From the NCBI RefSeq assembly GCF_025263565.1, contig NZ_CP079865.1, positions 4,216,001 through 4,280,000 on the forward strand: a stretch of DNA of 64,000 nt, read 5' to 3'. Positions within the stretch are counted from its first letter, which is position 1. Every line of letters begins with the position of its first letter. The notes beneath the pieces are model-generated. The model worked only from the letters and a program-made list of their open reading frames with translations, searched no databases and was not told where the DNA came from. The stretch is from Mycobacterium sp. SMC-8. Its GTDB lineage: Bacteria > Actinomycetota > Actinomycetes > Mycobacteriales > Mycobacteriaceae. Below, one piece after another: positions 36,024-45,522 of this stretch. Both the position numbers and the translations under genes were made by a program.

Positions 36024-36908
36024 ATGACAACCGATTCGGCGCAAACCCCGTGGACGGTCCAGGGTCTGCTCGACCTGTTCGACGCGCAGCCGTGCGGGCA
36101 GGACGTCTTCACCGCGGAGACCGGCCTGGCCGCGGCGGATGAGCGGCAGGTGGTGGAGGGCACGCAGGTGCTCGCCCAGTCGATCGTGGCAGCGGCCAAG
36201 CGCTTTCCGGACAAATCGGTGCGGTCGGTGTACTCGGTGTTCGCTCGTGCGGTGATGGTGAGCGCGGGGCCGGTCGAGTTGGAGATCGACGTGGTCAGCG
36301 AGGGGCGTTCGACCGCGACTGCGGTCATCACCGCAAAGCAGAACGGCAAGCGGTGCATCACCACCACGGTATTGGCCGACGTGCCGACCGATGACGTCAT
36401 CCGGCACCACCTGCCCAAGCCCGACGTCACGCCGCCCGCCCAGGCGAACGTGTCTGCCATGCCGATGACGGGACGGGAACTGCGCCTGGTCGACGTCGTC
36501 GACGTCAACAGCCCCGACGAGGTCGGCCCGCCGGAGTTGTACGCTTGGCTGCACTACGACCCGATCCCTGCCCGCGACGATCTGGCAAAGGCGCTTGTCG
36601 CGTATTTCACCGGCCACCTTGGTATTTCGACGACGATGCGCGCCCACGAGGGCATCGGCACCAGCCAGGCCCACCTCACCGTCTCGACCGCCCCGATGAC
36701 CGTGTCGGTGAGCTTCCATGAACCGGTGCGCTGGGACGGATGGCTGCTGTACACCCACGAGAGCACCCAGGTCGGAGCCGGGATGTCGTACGTGCGCGGG
36801 GCCGTGCACACCGAGGAAGGCGAATTGATCGCGTCCTTCGCCCAGGACGCGCTGATCCGGCCGCTGCGCACCACCGACACCGCGATCAAGGAGCAATCGC
36901 GCCTCTAG
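36024..36908 (+). CDS. Acyl-CoA thioesterase-like protein (double hotdog)
   Basis: A 294-residue protein of the TesB/acyl-CoA thioesterase II group. Two hotdog halves are visible: an N-terminal half with GQDVFTAETG and SVRSVYSVFARAVMVSAGPVELEIDVVSEGRSTATAVITAKQNG, and a C-terminal half with HLGISTTMRAHEGIGTSQAHLTVSTAPMTVSVSFHEPVRWDGWLLYTHEST. These proteins hydrolyse acyl-CoA thioesters. The operator shared with tetR and the amidohydrolase unit links it to the same regulon. I chose the ATG at 36024; the frame is open far upstream through the tetR region. Confidence 0.8.
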   Translation: MTTDSAQTPWTVQGLLDLFDAQPCGQDVFTAETGLAAADERQVVEGTQVLAQSIVAAAKRFPDKSVRSVYSVFARAVMVSAGPVELEIDVVSEGRSTATAVITAKQNGKRCITTTVLADVPTDDVIRHHLPKPDVTPPAQANVSAMPMTGRELRLVDVVDVNSPDEVGPPELYAWLHYDPIPARDDLAKALVAYFTGHLGISTTMRAHEGIGTSQAHLTVSTAPMTVSVSFHEPVRWDGWLLYTHESTQVGAGMSYVRGAVHTEEGELIASFAQDALIRPLRTTDTAIKEQSRL

Positions 36909-38540
36909 TCAGAGCGCGGCAAGCACAGCCGAGCGCAACACCTCCAGCGGCAGACCGCCCAGGTCCAGCGCTCGGCTGTGGAACTCCTTGAGCGACACAC
37001 CGCGCGCGACCGCGTCGTCGCGCAACTGCTGCCAGATACGCTGCCCGATCGCATAGGACGGCGCCTGTCCGGGCCAGCCAAGGTAGCGGTCGAGTTCGAA
37101 CCGCAGATTCTCCTCGGCCATTGCGCTATGGCTCTGCAAGAACGTCCACGCGCGATTGGCGTCCCAGATACCGCCGTCCGGAGCCGTGAGGCCGCAGTGG
37201 ACGCCGATGTCGATGACTACCCGTGCGGCCCGGAAGCGTTGCGCGTCAAGCATTCCCATCCGGTTTCCGGCATCCTCGAGCCAACCCAGTTCGGCCATCA
37301 GCCGTTCGGCGTACAGTGCCCACCCCTCGCCGTGGCCGGACACCCAGCACCCGAGCCGGCGCCACCGGTTGAGCTGATCGGCCAGCACCACCGCCCGGCC
37401 GATCTGCAGATGGTGTCCGGGCACCCCCTCATGAAAGACGGTCGTGGTCTCCTGCCAGGTGTGGAAGGTGTCGACGCCGGGCGGCACCGACCACCACATC
37501 CGGCCCGGGCGGGACAGGTCCTCCGACGGGCCGGTGTAGTAGATCCCCCCGGTCTGCGTCGGTGCGATCCGGCATTCCAGGTTGCGCAGCGCAGGGTCGA
37601 CGTCGAAATGGTTGCCGCTCAACGCATCCACCACCCGGTCGGACAACTCCTGCATCCAGCGTTGCAGAGCGTCGGTGCCGTGCACGAGGTAGCGCGATTC
37701 GCCGTCGAGTCGGCGCAGTGCCTCGGCCGCGGACGCTCCGGGGTAGAGCCGGTCGGCGATCGTGTCCTGCTCGGCCACGATGCTCGTGAGCAGATCCAGA
37801 CCCCACTCGTAGGCTTCGTCGAAATCGACTGCGGCGCCGAGGAAGAAGCGAGACATCACGGTGTACACATCCCGTCCGCAGCCGTCGCTGTCGCGGGCGT
37901 GCGGGCCGATGTCGTCCCTGAGCACCCTGGCCAGCGACGCGTAGGCGTTGGCCGCTTCCTCGGCATGGCCGCGTAGCTGGGGCGCCAGCGTGGGATGGTC
38001 CGCCTCGGCGACCATCGCGACGAACAGCTCGGCGTTCTGGGTCGCCTGCTGGATGCCCCGCCGCACCTGCCGGGCCGCCGGGGCCCGCCCGTCACGGGCC
38101 GACGCACGCAGCGCCTCGGCGTAGCCGTCGACGCGCACCGGGATCTGGGTCAGCCGCCGGTCGATGGTGGCCCAGTCGTCCTCGGTGTCGGTGGGCATCA
38201 GGTCGAACACGTCGCGCATCGTCTGCAGCGGTGAGGCGATGACGTTGGGTTCGCCGAGATCGAGTCCGGCGTCATGCATCTCGAGCAGTACGCCGAGGCG
38301 TTCGCGCATCGCGGCGACGGTGACGGCGTCGACGCCGTCGGACGGCTCGACGCTGTCCAGTTCGCGCAGAGCGGCGCGGGCGGCGTCGGCGCGGGCCGCC
38401 ACCCCGGCAGGGGAGTAATCGGTGATCTGGTCGTCGTGTCCCGCGATGCCGGCCTCGGTGGCGGCACACGGGTCCAGGGCCGCGAGGGTGTCGAGATAGC
38501 GCTCGGCGACCGCGTCGACGGCCGTGGTGGGCCTAGCCAA
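36909..38540 (-). CDS. DUF885 family protein (zinc-peptidase-like)
   Basis: A 543-residue DUF885 protein. It has the metallopeptidase-like motif HEGVPGHHLQ with a preceding WQETTTVF helix, and a C-terminal GWPGQAPSYAIGQRIW segment diagnostic of the family. Members are thought to be zinc hydrolases but few have been tested. The start is uncertain: TTG at 38540 gives the conserved-looking ARPTTAVDAVAERYLDTL, and GTG at 38579 adds 13 residues encoded by the end of the upstream gene. Both overlap that gene, and neither has a good ribosome site. It converges on the thioesterase gene with no gap. Confidence 0.8.
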   Translation of the reverse strand: MARPTTAVDAVAERYLDTLAALDPCAATEAGIAGHDDQITDYSPAGVAARADAARAALRELDSVEPSDGVDAVTVAAMRERLGVLLEMHDAGLDLGEPNVIASPLQTMRDVFDLMPTDTEDDWATIDRRLTQIPVRVDGYAEALRASARDGRAPAARQVRRGIQQATQNAELFVAMVAEADHPTLAPQLRGHAEEAANAYASLARVLRDDIGPHARDSDGCGRDVYTVMSRFFLGAAVDFDEAYEWGLDLLTSIVAEQDTIADRLYPGASAAEALRRLDGESRYLVHGTDALQRWMQELSDRVVDALSGNHFDVDPALRNLECRIAPTQTGGIYYTGPSEDLSRPGRMWWSVPPGVDTFHTWQETTTVFHEGVPGHHLQIGRAVVLADQLNRWRRLGCWVSGHGEGWALYAERLMAELGWLEDAGNRMGMLDAQRFRAARVVIDIGVHCGLTAPDGGIWDANRAWTFLQSHSAMAEENLRFELDRYLGWPGQAPSYAIGQRIWQQLRDDAVARGVSLKEFHSRALDLGGLPLEVLRSAVLAAL

Positions 38541-39429
38541 GGTTGTTCGTCGCGAAGGTGTCGCACTGCGCCGGGTCACCGGTCCGGTAACCGGTGGTAA
38601 ACCATTTCTGCCGCTGCTCCGAGGAGCCGTGCGTCCAGGATTCCGGGCTGACCCGGCCGGTGGCCGCCTCCTGGATGCGGTCGTCGCCGACGGCCGCCGC
38701 TGCCGACAGCGCGTCGGCGATGTCCTTGTCGGTCAACGGTTCCAGGAACGGAACGTCGGTGCCTTCCTGCTTGGTGATCGCCGCGTAGTGCGCCCACACG
38801 CCGGCGTAGCAGTCGGCCTGCAGCTCGGTGCGCACCCCTGCGCCCGTGGGGCCGGTGGGGTCCTGCTGGGCGCGGCCGAGCACGCCCTGCAGGTTCTGCA
38901 CGTGGTGACCGAACTCGTGGGCCACCACGTACTCCTGGGCGAACGGGCCACCGCTGGCGCCGAACTGGTTCTGCAGGACGTCGAAGAAACCGACGTCGAA
39001 GTACGCAGTCTTGTCGACAGGGCAGTAGAAGGGTCCGACGTCGCTGCTGGCGAAACCGCATCCGTCGGTATCGACGCCGTTGGTGAACAGTTCGATCTGC
39101 GGCCGGGTGTAGCCGGGCATCAGCTGCGCCCATACGCCGTCGAGCGAGTTGCCGGTCGCCACCACCCGGCACTGGGGGATGTCGTTGGCGTCCCTGCCGG
39201 TCCGGCATTGGCTCAGATCGAAGCCCTGCGCCTGCGCGCCCTGGGTGTCCATCGGGGTCTGGTTCGGCAGCACCGTGCCCGGGTCCACGCCCAGGAACAG
39301 CGCCACCACCACGATCAGCAGACCGCCCAGACCGCCGCCCACCGCGATGCCGCGGCCGGGTCCGCGGCCGCCGCCACTGCTCGTCGAGGTGGTGCTGGTG
39401 TCGATCCGCATACCCTCGTTGAAGGTCAT
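38533..39429 (-). CDS. Membrane-anchored neutral zinc metallopeptidase (YpfJ/Rv2575-like)
   Basis: A 298-residue protein with a Gly/Ser-rich cytosolic start, one membrane helix (about 28-48, IAVGGGLGGLLIVVVALFLGV) and an external peptidase domain. The zinc motif is HEFGHH (171-176), with a downstream ELQADCYAGVWAHYA motif supplying the third ligand and four conserved cysteines before it. This is the YpfJ/KPN_02809 family and matches Rv2575. It probably acts on envelope proteins. It overlaps the DUF885 gene at the 3' end. Confidence 0.88.
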   Translation of the reverse strand: MTFNEGMRIDTSTTSTSSGGGRGPGRGIAVGGGLGGLLIVVVALFLGVDPGTVLPNQTPMDTQGAQAQGFDLSQCRTGRDANDIPQCRVVATGNSLDGVWAQLMPGYTRPQIELFTNGVDTDGCGFASSDVGPFYCPVDKTAYFDVGFFDVLQNQFGASGGPFAQEYVVAHEFGHHVQNLQGVLGRAQQDPTGPTGAGVRTELQADCYAGVWAHYAAITKQEGTDVPFLEPLTDKDIADALSAAAAVGDDRIQEAATGRVSPESWTHGSSEQRQKWFTTGYRTGDPAQCDTFATNNLG

Positions 39430-39515
39430 GTCGCTACCCCCAATCTGCCGTCCGCCGCTGGGCGGGGCTGCCTGACACCGCTGTCGGTCCAGCTTCGCAC
39501 ACTACGATTTGCCGC

Positions 39516-41003
39516 GTGTCTGTCGTGGCGGGAGTACCCAGCGTGCTGAGCACTCCGTCGGGCGACCTGCAGGGCGAGGTCGAGGGTGGGATCGGTGTGT
39601 GGCGCGGTGTGCCGTATGCCGAGCAGCCGGTCGGGCCGCGCCGGTTCCTGGCGCCCGAACCTCGCAAGCCCTGGACCGGGGTGCGCGACGCGCGTGAACA
39701 CGGGCCGTTGCCCCCGCAGACGAAGTCGTTCGTCGGGGGCGGTCGCGACGACCCGAAGGCGCGCGACGAAGCGTGCCTGACGCTGACGGTGTGGTCGCCC
39801 GACACCACGGCCTCGCTGCCGGTGATGGTATGGATCCCGGGCGGGGCCTTCGTCTACGGCGCGGGCCAGTTCCAGCTGTACAACGGGTCGCGGCTGGCGG
39901 CCAACGGCAACGTCGTCGTCGTCAACGTCACCTACCGCATCGGGGTGTTCGGCGGCTTCGAGCTCGGCGATCTGGGGCACGGATTCGACGACAACCTCGC
40001 GCTGCGCGACCAGATCGCCGCGCTGCAGTGGGTGCGTGACAACATCGCCGCGTTCGGCGGGAACCCCGACCGGATCACGGTGTTCGGCGAGTCGGCGGGG
40101 GCGACGTCGGTGCTGGCGTTGATGGCCGCACCGCAGGCGGGCGGACTGTTCCAGCGGGCCATCGCGCAGAGCCCGGCGTTGCCGCTGATCGCCGACCGGG
40201 AGTTCCGCGCCGCCAACGCGCACGAGTTCCTGCGCCGCCTTGGGGTGAGCGCCGCTCAGGTGAAGGACCTGCCGCAGAGGCAACTGCGCCGCGCCGCCGG
40301 TGTGCTGCAGCTCAAGAGCGCCGCGACCACCCCGACGCTGGCCTACGGGCTGACCCACGGCACCGAGTTGTTGCCTCAGCACCCGGTGCAGGCCGCGCGG
40401 GAGGGCCGCATGTCGGCGGTGCCGCTGATCGTCGGCACCAACAGCCATGAGGCCTCGATGTTCGCGTGGACCAAGCCGCCGATGCTGCCCACCACCAAGG
40501 CGTCGGTCGACGCGTACTTCGCGCGGGTGGCGCCGGACGCCAAACAGACGGTGCTGCAAGCATATCCGTCATACCCGCGGCGCAGCGCCCTGGTCGCGCT
40601 GGGTGCCGACGCGATGTTCGGTGGACCGACCTGGGCGCTGGCCGATGCCTACAGCGCGCATGCGCCGACACGGGTGTACCGCTTCGACCACTTCGGGTGG
40701 AGCCTGCGCATGCTCGGTCTGGGTGCGACGCACGGCAGCGAGATCGTGCACATCCATCACAGTTACGAGTCGTTCGTCGGGCGAAAGCTGCACCCGTTGG
40801 GCCGGCGTATCCAGCCCGGTGTCGGACGGCGGATGCAGCGGGCCTGGCTGGACTTCGCCCGCACCACCGAGGACGGCGAGGACGAGCACTGGCCGTGCTA
40901 CGAGACCGGGCAGCGGCTGACCCGGCTGATCACCTCCACCCGCGACGTCATGGCGCCCGACCCGGACCGGGACCGGCGACGAGCCTGGGCGGCGGTGTAC
41001 TAG
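39516..41003 (+). CDS. Type B carboxylesterase/lipase
   Basis: A 495-residue alpha/beta hydrolase. The oxyanion hole is MVWIPGGAFVYGAG, the nucleophile is Ser193 in FGESAGATS, and the later acid (EASMFAW region) and base (THGSEIVHIHHSYE) fit the cholinesterase-like fold. It lacks a signal peptide, so it probably acts in the cytosol on short-chain or aryl esters. The GTG start is chosen because the family begins shortly after it. It is divergent from the metallopeptidase gene. Confidence 0.88.
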   Translation: MSVVAGVPSVLSTPSGDLQGEVEGGIGVWRGVPYAEQPVGPRRFLAPEPRKPWTGVRDAREHGPLPPQTKSFVGGGRDDPKARDEACLTLTVWSPDTTASLPVMVWIPGGAFVYGAGQFQLYNGSRLAANGNVVVVNVTYRIGVFGGFELGDLGHGFDDNLALRDQIAALQWVRDNIAAFGGNPDRITVFGESAGATSVLALMAAPQAGGLFQRAIAQSPALPLIADREFRAANAHEFLRRLGVSAAQVKDLPQRQLRRAAGVLQLKSAATTPTLAYGLTHGTELLPQHPVQAAREGRMSAVPLIVGTNSHEASMFAWTKPPMLPTTKASVDAYFARVAPDAKQTVLQAYPSYPRRSALVALGADAMFGGPTWALADAYSAHAPTRVYRFDHFGWSLRMLGLGATHGSEIVHIHHSYESFVGRKLHPLGRRIQPGVGRRMQRAWLDFARTTEDGEDEHWPCYETGQRLTRLITSTRDVMAPDPDRDRRRAWAAVY

Positions 41004-41027
41004 GGGACTGGTGCGGTCGACGGGATA

Positions 41028-41801
41028 TCAGCGGCCGCGCCACCGCGGCGCACGCTTCTCCCGCCACGCCTGGATGCCCTCGGCCACGTCATCTGTCGCG
41101 GCGGCGACCTTGCGCATGGTCTCCCCGAACCGCACGGATTCGATCCAGCCCATCTTCGCCGTCCGCCACGCGACCTCCTTGGTGGCGCGCTGCGCCAGCG
41201 GCGCTGCCTCGGTGAGCGTTCGCGCCCACGACTGCGCTTCGGCGAGCAGACGATCCGGTTCGACAAGCCGCCACACCAGGCCGATCTCCTTGGCGCGCTG
41301 GGCCGTGACCGGTTTGCCCGTCAGCAGCAACTCCATGGCATCGGCCCACCGCACCCGCTCCGGCAGTCGGATCGCGCCGACGATGGTGGGCACTCCGAGG
41401 GACACCTCCGGAAACGCGAACGTGGCCTCGGTGCTCGCAATGACGAAGTCGCAGAACAGGATCCCGGTCAATCCGTAGCCGATGCACGGGCCGTGGACGG
41501 CGGCGATCGTCGGCTTGAACAGTTCCATCCCGGATTCGAACGAGTTGATCGTCGGCTTCTCCCAGAACGTGCCGCCGAAGGTGCCCACCGAGCCTTCGCC
41601 GTCCTTGAGGTCCCCGCCCGCGCAGAAGACGTCACCGTTGGCGGTCAGGATGCCAACCCACGCGTCCTCGTCGTCACGGAACCGGTCCCATGCCGCATTC
41701 AGGTCGCGGCGTAGTGCGCCGTTGATGGCATTACGTGCCCCCGGGCGGTTCAGGGTGATCGTGGCGATGTGATCGTCCACTTCGTAGGTGACGAGGCTCA
41801 T
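41028..41801 (-). CDS. Enoyl-CoA hydratase/isomerase family protein
   Basis: A 257-residue crotonase-fold protein. The oxyanion-hole segments are FCAGGDLKDGEG and AVHGPCIGYGLTGILFCDFVIAS, and the C-terminal helix region ATKEVAWRTAKMG is normal. The canonical hydratase glutamates are only partly evident: PEVSLGVP keeps one Glu in the usual place. The exact reaction, hydration, isomerisation or another, is therefore open. It converges on the esterase gene and lies 20 bases upstream of the cyclase gene's 3' end. Confidence 0.85.
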   Translation of the reverse strand: MSLVTYEVDDHIATITLNRPGARNAINGALRRDLNAAWDRFRDDEDAWVGILTANGDVFCAGGDLKDGEGSVGTFGGTFWEKPTINSFESGMELFKPTIAAVHGPCIGYGLTGILFCDFVIASTEATFAFPEVSLGVPTIVGAIRLPERVRWADAMELLLTGKPVTAQRAKEIGLVWRLVEPDRLLAEAQSWARTLTEAAPLAQRATKEVAWRTAKMGWIESVRFGETMRKVAAATDDVAEGIQAWREKRAPRWRGR

Positions 41802-41821
41802 GGCTGGACCCTAGCGCCGGT

Positions 41822-44800
41822 TCAGGCCATGGCCCGCGCCATCGCGATGTGACCGTCGAAACCGACCTCCTCGGCGCGGGCCCGGTAGCGGTCACGCAGC
41901 GCGGTGTAGGCGCGCAGATCGCCGTCGGCCTTCGCAAGCATCGCCCGCATGCGCATCAGCGGAAGTTCGTGATACAGGAAGGTGGGTTCCGTCGGGACGG
42001 CGGCCAGTTCAGCGACGACCTGCCCGGCGTGGTCGCGATCACCTTCGCGGTTGCGGGCGAGGAGGGCCTCGACGAGAACGGTGGTGGACCAGCCCCGGTT
42101 GATGCCCTCGCCGGCGCGGATCTCGCTCGCGAGCACACCCCGGCAGAGATCGACAGCGGTGTCGTAGTCCCCGCGGCGGATCGACTCGGCGGCCACTTCC
42201 AGGTCGACGCACCATGCCGCGATGATCGTGTAACGGTGTTCGAGCGCGACCTGCCGCGCTTTCGCCAACAACTCGAAGCCCAGCTGCCGGTCGGTGTCCC
42301 GACGGCGTACCAGGATGAATCCGTAGGTGAATTCGGCGTTGGTTAGCAGGAAGTTGTCGCCGAACCGGCGGGCGATGTCAAGGGCCTCAGCGGTATCGCG
42401 CAGCGCGTTATCGTCGGCGACGAGCGCCCAATTCATGATTGCGATGTACTTGAACATCACCACGGTCGAGAAGGTGAACTTGTCCACACTTCGGGCGATC
42501 GAGAGTGCGTCGTCGAAATCCTGACGCCAGCCCCTGATCCCCAGGCAGCACCGCGTCGACGCCCTCATCGCCAACGCCATGGCCAGTGGAGATCCGATGA
42601 CGAGGTTGCCCATCGTCGGATCTCCGGCCGCGTCATCGATGGACCGTTGGGCCAGATCCAGCGATGCCGTCATCTCACCGGCGTCCCATTTGGCGATGGC
42701 GCTCACCATCGGGATCAGTGCGACCGCCAGTTCCGGGTCGTCGATGGCGTCGAGGAGCTGCACCTGCTCGGACGCAAGTCGAGACGCCTCGGTGTACCGG
42801 CCGTGGAAGTTCAGCATCTGGATCAGTCCGGCCATGCCGATCGCCAGGGACCGTTTGTCGCCGGCCTGCTGGGTCAGTGTGCGCAGCTCGTCGAACCCGA
42901 CGTCGGCCAGCTGGCCGCCGACCCTCCAGATCGTGGCCACAAGCAATGTTCGCGCAGCGATGCGCATCGTCAAGCGATCCGGTTCGTCCTCAGGGAGGCC
43001 ATCGGCGACGGCGGCCGCGCGCCGCCAGCTCATCCTGGCCGCGGCGATGTCGCGATGAGTCGCCCAGGTGCCGGCCTCCATATGCCGGCTGAATGCCGCA
43101 CGGAGGTCACCAGCTGCTTCGAGGTGGGTGGCGATCAGTGCCGCGTTGGCCGCAGCGCCTTCGGGATCGGTGCGTTCGATCTCGGCCGCGATGCGACGGT
43201 GAAGTTCGGCCCGGCCGGCCTTCAGCTGAGTTTCATAGGCAACGGCGCGCATCAAGGGGTGCCGGAACGCGTACTGATCCGGGCGGGTGCTCACTTGTGC
43301 GATCAACTCGGCATCCTTCAGGTCGTCGATCGCCGAGGACCCGGATACAGCGTCCAAGAGCGTGCGAGAAAACGGGGAGCCGATTGCCGCAGCCGCGTAA
43401 AGGGTGCGCTTGGCTGCCGGCGCGAGCCGGTCGATCCGGGCGGCGATGGTGGTCTGCACGGACGCTGGGACGGGGATGTCGGCATCGCCGTGACAGGTGT
43501 AGGCGCCCCTCGTTCCACCGAGGACGCGGCGCTCGGCGAGATCCCGGATCATCTCCTCGATGAAGAACGGGTTCCCCGCGGCTCGATCAGTGATGCGTTG
43601 GGCGAGCGTGGCCACCGAGGTGTCCGGACCGACGAGTGAGACAGTGAGCTTCGATGAGCTCGAATAGTCCAGGGGTGCAAGTGCGATCGTCTTGTTGTCC
43701 GCTCTCGCGAGCGCGCCGTGGTACTCGGGTCGGTGCGTGATGAGCACCAAGGCCGCGGCCTCGGTGATCGTGCCGAGGAAATCCGCGATCATCGCCTCGC
43801 TGGCCGCATCGATCCAGTGGGCGTCCTCGACCACATACACCGTCGGTTGATGACGCGACAGCAGGGCTTTGTCCAAAAGTGCGGTGAGGCGCCGCTTTCG
43901 GGCATCAGGGGTGACGTCTTCTGGCGGGGGACGGCCGTCGCCGATTCCCAGCATGTCGTCGAGCATCAGCAGGTCCTGCGGGTCGGCGTCAGGCAGCGCC
44001 GAGCGCGTGGCCGCCCTGGCGCTTTCGGCCGACACGTGCGCGATGCCGAAGAAGGCTCGCAGTAATCCGGTGGCCGTACCGAAGGGCACATCGCGGGTAT
44101 GGGACTGGCAGTAGGTCCAGAACACCTGCATGCCGCGATCGGTGGCGAGCGCGGCGAGTTCGCGGGTGAGTCGGCTCTTGCCGATACCGGGTGTTCCCAC
44201 CACACGGACCACCGCGCCGCGGCCACGAGATGAGTTGTCCAGAGTGCCTACCAGCTCGGCGATTTCCGAGGTGCGCCCGACGAACGGGGTGTCTGCTGAC
44301 CGTAGGTCGTGTCGCTCGGCGGTTCCCAGCAGCGTCCGCGCAGGTACCGGTTGATCTGCGCCCTTGATGTGCACCCACTCCACGTCACCCAGTTGAGCAA
44401 CGTGTTCGACCAGGCGTGCGGTGGTCTCGCTGATCATCACCCCGCCCGGCGGCGCCACGGACTCCATTCGCTGGGCCAGCCCGACATGTTCGCCGATCAC
44501 GGTGTAACCGGCCCGAGCGGAACCAATGTCACCGGCGATGACCTGGCCGGAGTTCAGACCGACACGAATCTTGAAATCCATACCGTCGCGTACGAGGACC
44601 CTCTCGGCCAGATCACGTGCTTCGTCCTGAATGGCCAATGCCGCCAGACATGCGCGAAAGGCATGGTCCTCCATCGCGACAGGTGCGCCGAACAGCGCCA
44701 TGACCCCGTCCCCGATGAATTCGGCTGTGCCGCCGTAGCGTCGTACCACTCGTGTCGACCTGTCGAGCAGTTCGGACATGATCTCGCGCAGACGTTCTGG

Positions 44801-45016
44801 GCCTACTGCGCTGGCGATGTCCATCGACCGGGTCACATCGGCGAACAACACCGTCACATTCTTGTACTCGGGCACCGGAGGCACGGGGGACAGCACCGCG
44901 CCGCACTGGTCGCAGAAGCGCGCACCCTGACGGGCTTCGGTGCTACAGGTTCGGCACCGGGTCTGTTGTTCACCCATCCGCGATCCCGACGATCTGACGG
45001 CAGTTGGGCTCACCAT
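41822..45016 (-). CDS. Class III nucleotide cyclase-like regulator with zinc ribbon, AAA ATPase and helical repeats
   Basis: A 1064-residue protein. Residues 21-38 form a CxxC...CxxC zinc ribbon. Residues 50-235 are a class III cyclase domain with metal ligands Asp60 (FADVTRS) and Asp103 (FIGDGVMALFG) and the arginine Arg183. The usual transition-state Asn is Gly179, and the purine-selecting Lys position is Glu99. Walker A is GTPGIGKS (274-281), within an ATPase module, followed by about 500 residues of TPR-like helices. This architecture matches large mycobacterial cyclase/ATPase regulators but without a LuxR DNA-binding end. It may be a weak or inactive cyclase acting as a sensor. The ATG at 45016 follows GCAGGACT. 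Confidence 0.87.
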   Translation of the reverse strand: MVSPTAVRSSGSRMGEQQTRCRTCSTEARQGARFCDQCGAVLSPVPPVPEYKNVTVLFADVTRSMDIASAVGPERLREIMSELLDRSTRVVRRYGGTAEFIGDGVMALFGAPVAMEDHAFRACLAALAIQDEARDLAERVLVRDGMDFKIRVGLNSGQVIAGDIGSARAGYTVIGEHVGLAQRMESVAPPGGVMISETTARLVEHVAQLGDVEWVHIKGADQPVPARTLLGTAERHDLRSADTPFVGRTSEIAELVGTLDNSSRGRGAVVRVVGTPGIGKSRLTRELAALATDRGMQVFWTYCQSHTRDVPFGTATGLLRAFFGIAHVSAESARAATRSALPDADPQDLLMLDDMLGIGDGRPPPEDVTPDARKRRLTALLDKALLSRHQPTVYVVEDAHWIDAASEAMIADFLGTITEAAALVLITHRPEYHGALARADNKTIALAPLDYSSSSKLTVSLVGPDTSVATLAQRITDRAAGNPFFIEEMIRDLAERRVLGGTRGAYTCHGDADIPVPASVQTTIAARIDRLAPAAKRTLYAAAAIGSPFSRTLLDAVSGSSAIDDLKDAELIAQVSTRPDQYAFRHPLMRAVAYETQLKAGRAELHRRIAAEIERTDPEGAAANAALIATHLEAAGDLRAAFSRHMEAGTWATHRDIAAARMSWRRAAAVADGLPEDEPDRLTMRIAARTLLVATIWRVGGQLADVGFDELRTLTQQAGDKRSLAIGMAGLIQMLNFHGRYTEASRLASEQVQLLDAIDDPELAVALIPMVSAIAKWDAGEMTASLDLAQRSIDDAAGDPTMGNLVIGSPLAMALAMRASTRCCLGIRGWRQDFDDALSIARSVDKFTFSTVVMFKYIAIMNWALVADDNALRDTAEALDIARRFGDNFLLTNAEFTYGFILVRRRDTDRQLGFELLAKARQVALEHRYTIIAAWCVDLEVAAESIRRGDYDTAVDLCRGVLASEIRAGEGINRGWSTTVLVEALLARNREGDRDHAGQVVAELAAVPTEPTFLYHELPLMRMRAMLAKADGDLRAYTALRDRYRARAEEVGFDGHIAMARAMA

Positions 45017-45150
45017 AGTCCTGCGGGACCGGCCCGACGACTCATTCCTGCCAGGCGGAGCTCAATTTCTGCCAACTGAAATGAACCCGCTGAGCCGCCG
45101 GTTTAACCCGTCAGAACCACAGGGAAATGCCACCGGGAAGGGCAAGAACA

Positions 45151-45450
45151 ATGAAGAACCTCACCATCGCCACCGCTTTCGCCGCCGGCTTGGGTGCCGC
45201 TGTCGTCGGGCTGGCCGCTCCTGCGGTTGCCGCCCCCACCGGCGGCAACGCCGACGCGACCATCAGCCACCTGGAGGCCCAGGGTCACCGGGTCGTGGTC
45301 AACCGCCTGTCGGATGCCCCGCTGAGCCAGGCCAACGTCGTCGGTGTGAACAAGGGAAGCGACGTCCGCTCCACGGTCCGCGACTTCCGCAACGATCGGA
45401 CGTTCCAGAACAGCAAGACCGGCAGCATCTACTACGTCGACGTCAGGTGA
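45151..45450 (+). CDS. Small secreted protein (about 70 residues mature)
   Basis: A 99-residue protein with a clear signal peptide (residues 1-27, ending AVAA before PTGG). The mature part ATISHLEAQGHRVVVNRLSDAPLSQANVVGVNKGSDVRSTVRD resembles a group of short mycobacterial exported proteins of unknown function. There are no cysteines and no anchor. The ATG at 45151 has AAGGGCAAG upstream; a start eight codons earlier is less likely because it adds charged residues before the signal. It stands alone between the cyclase gene and the 13E12 gene. Confidence 0.8.
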   Translation: MKNLTIATAFAAGLGAAVVGLAAPAVAAPTGGNADATISHLEAQGHRVVVNRLSDAPLSQANVVGVNKGSDVRSTVRDFRNDRTFQNSKTGSIYYVDVR

Positions 45451-45522
45451 CACCGGAGTTGCAACGGACCCCCGGCGATGTTCGGGTTCGCCTGCCGCGC
45501 AGACGACTTGCATGAACGTGCT

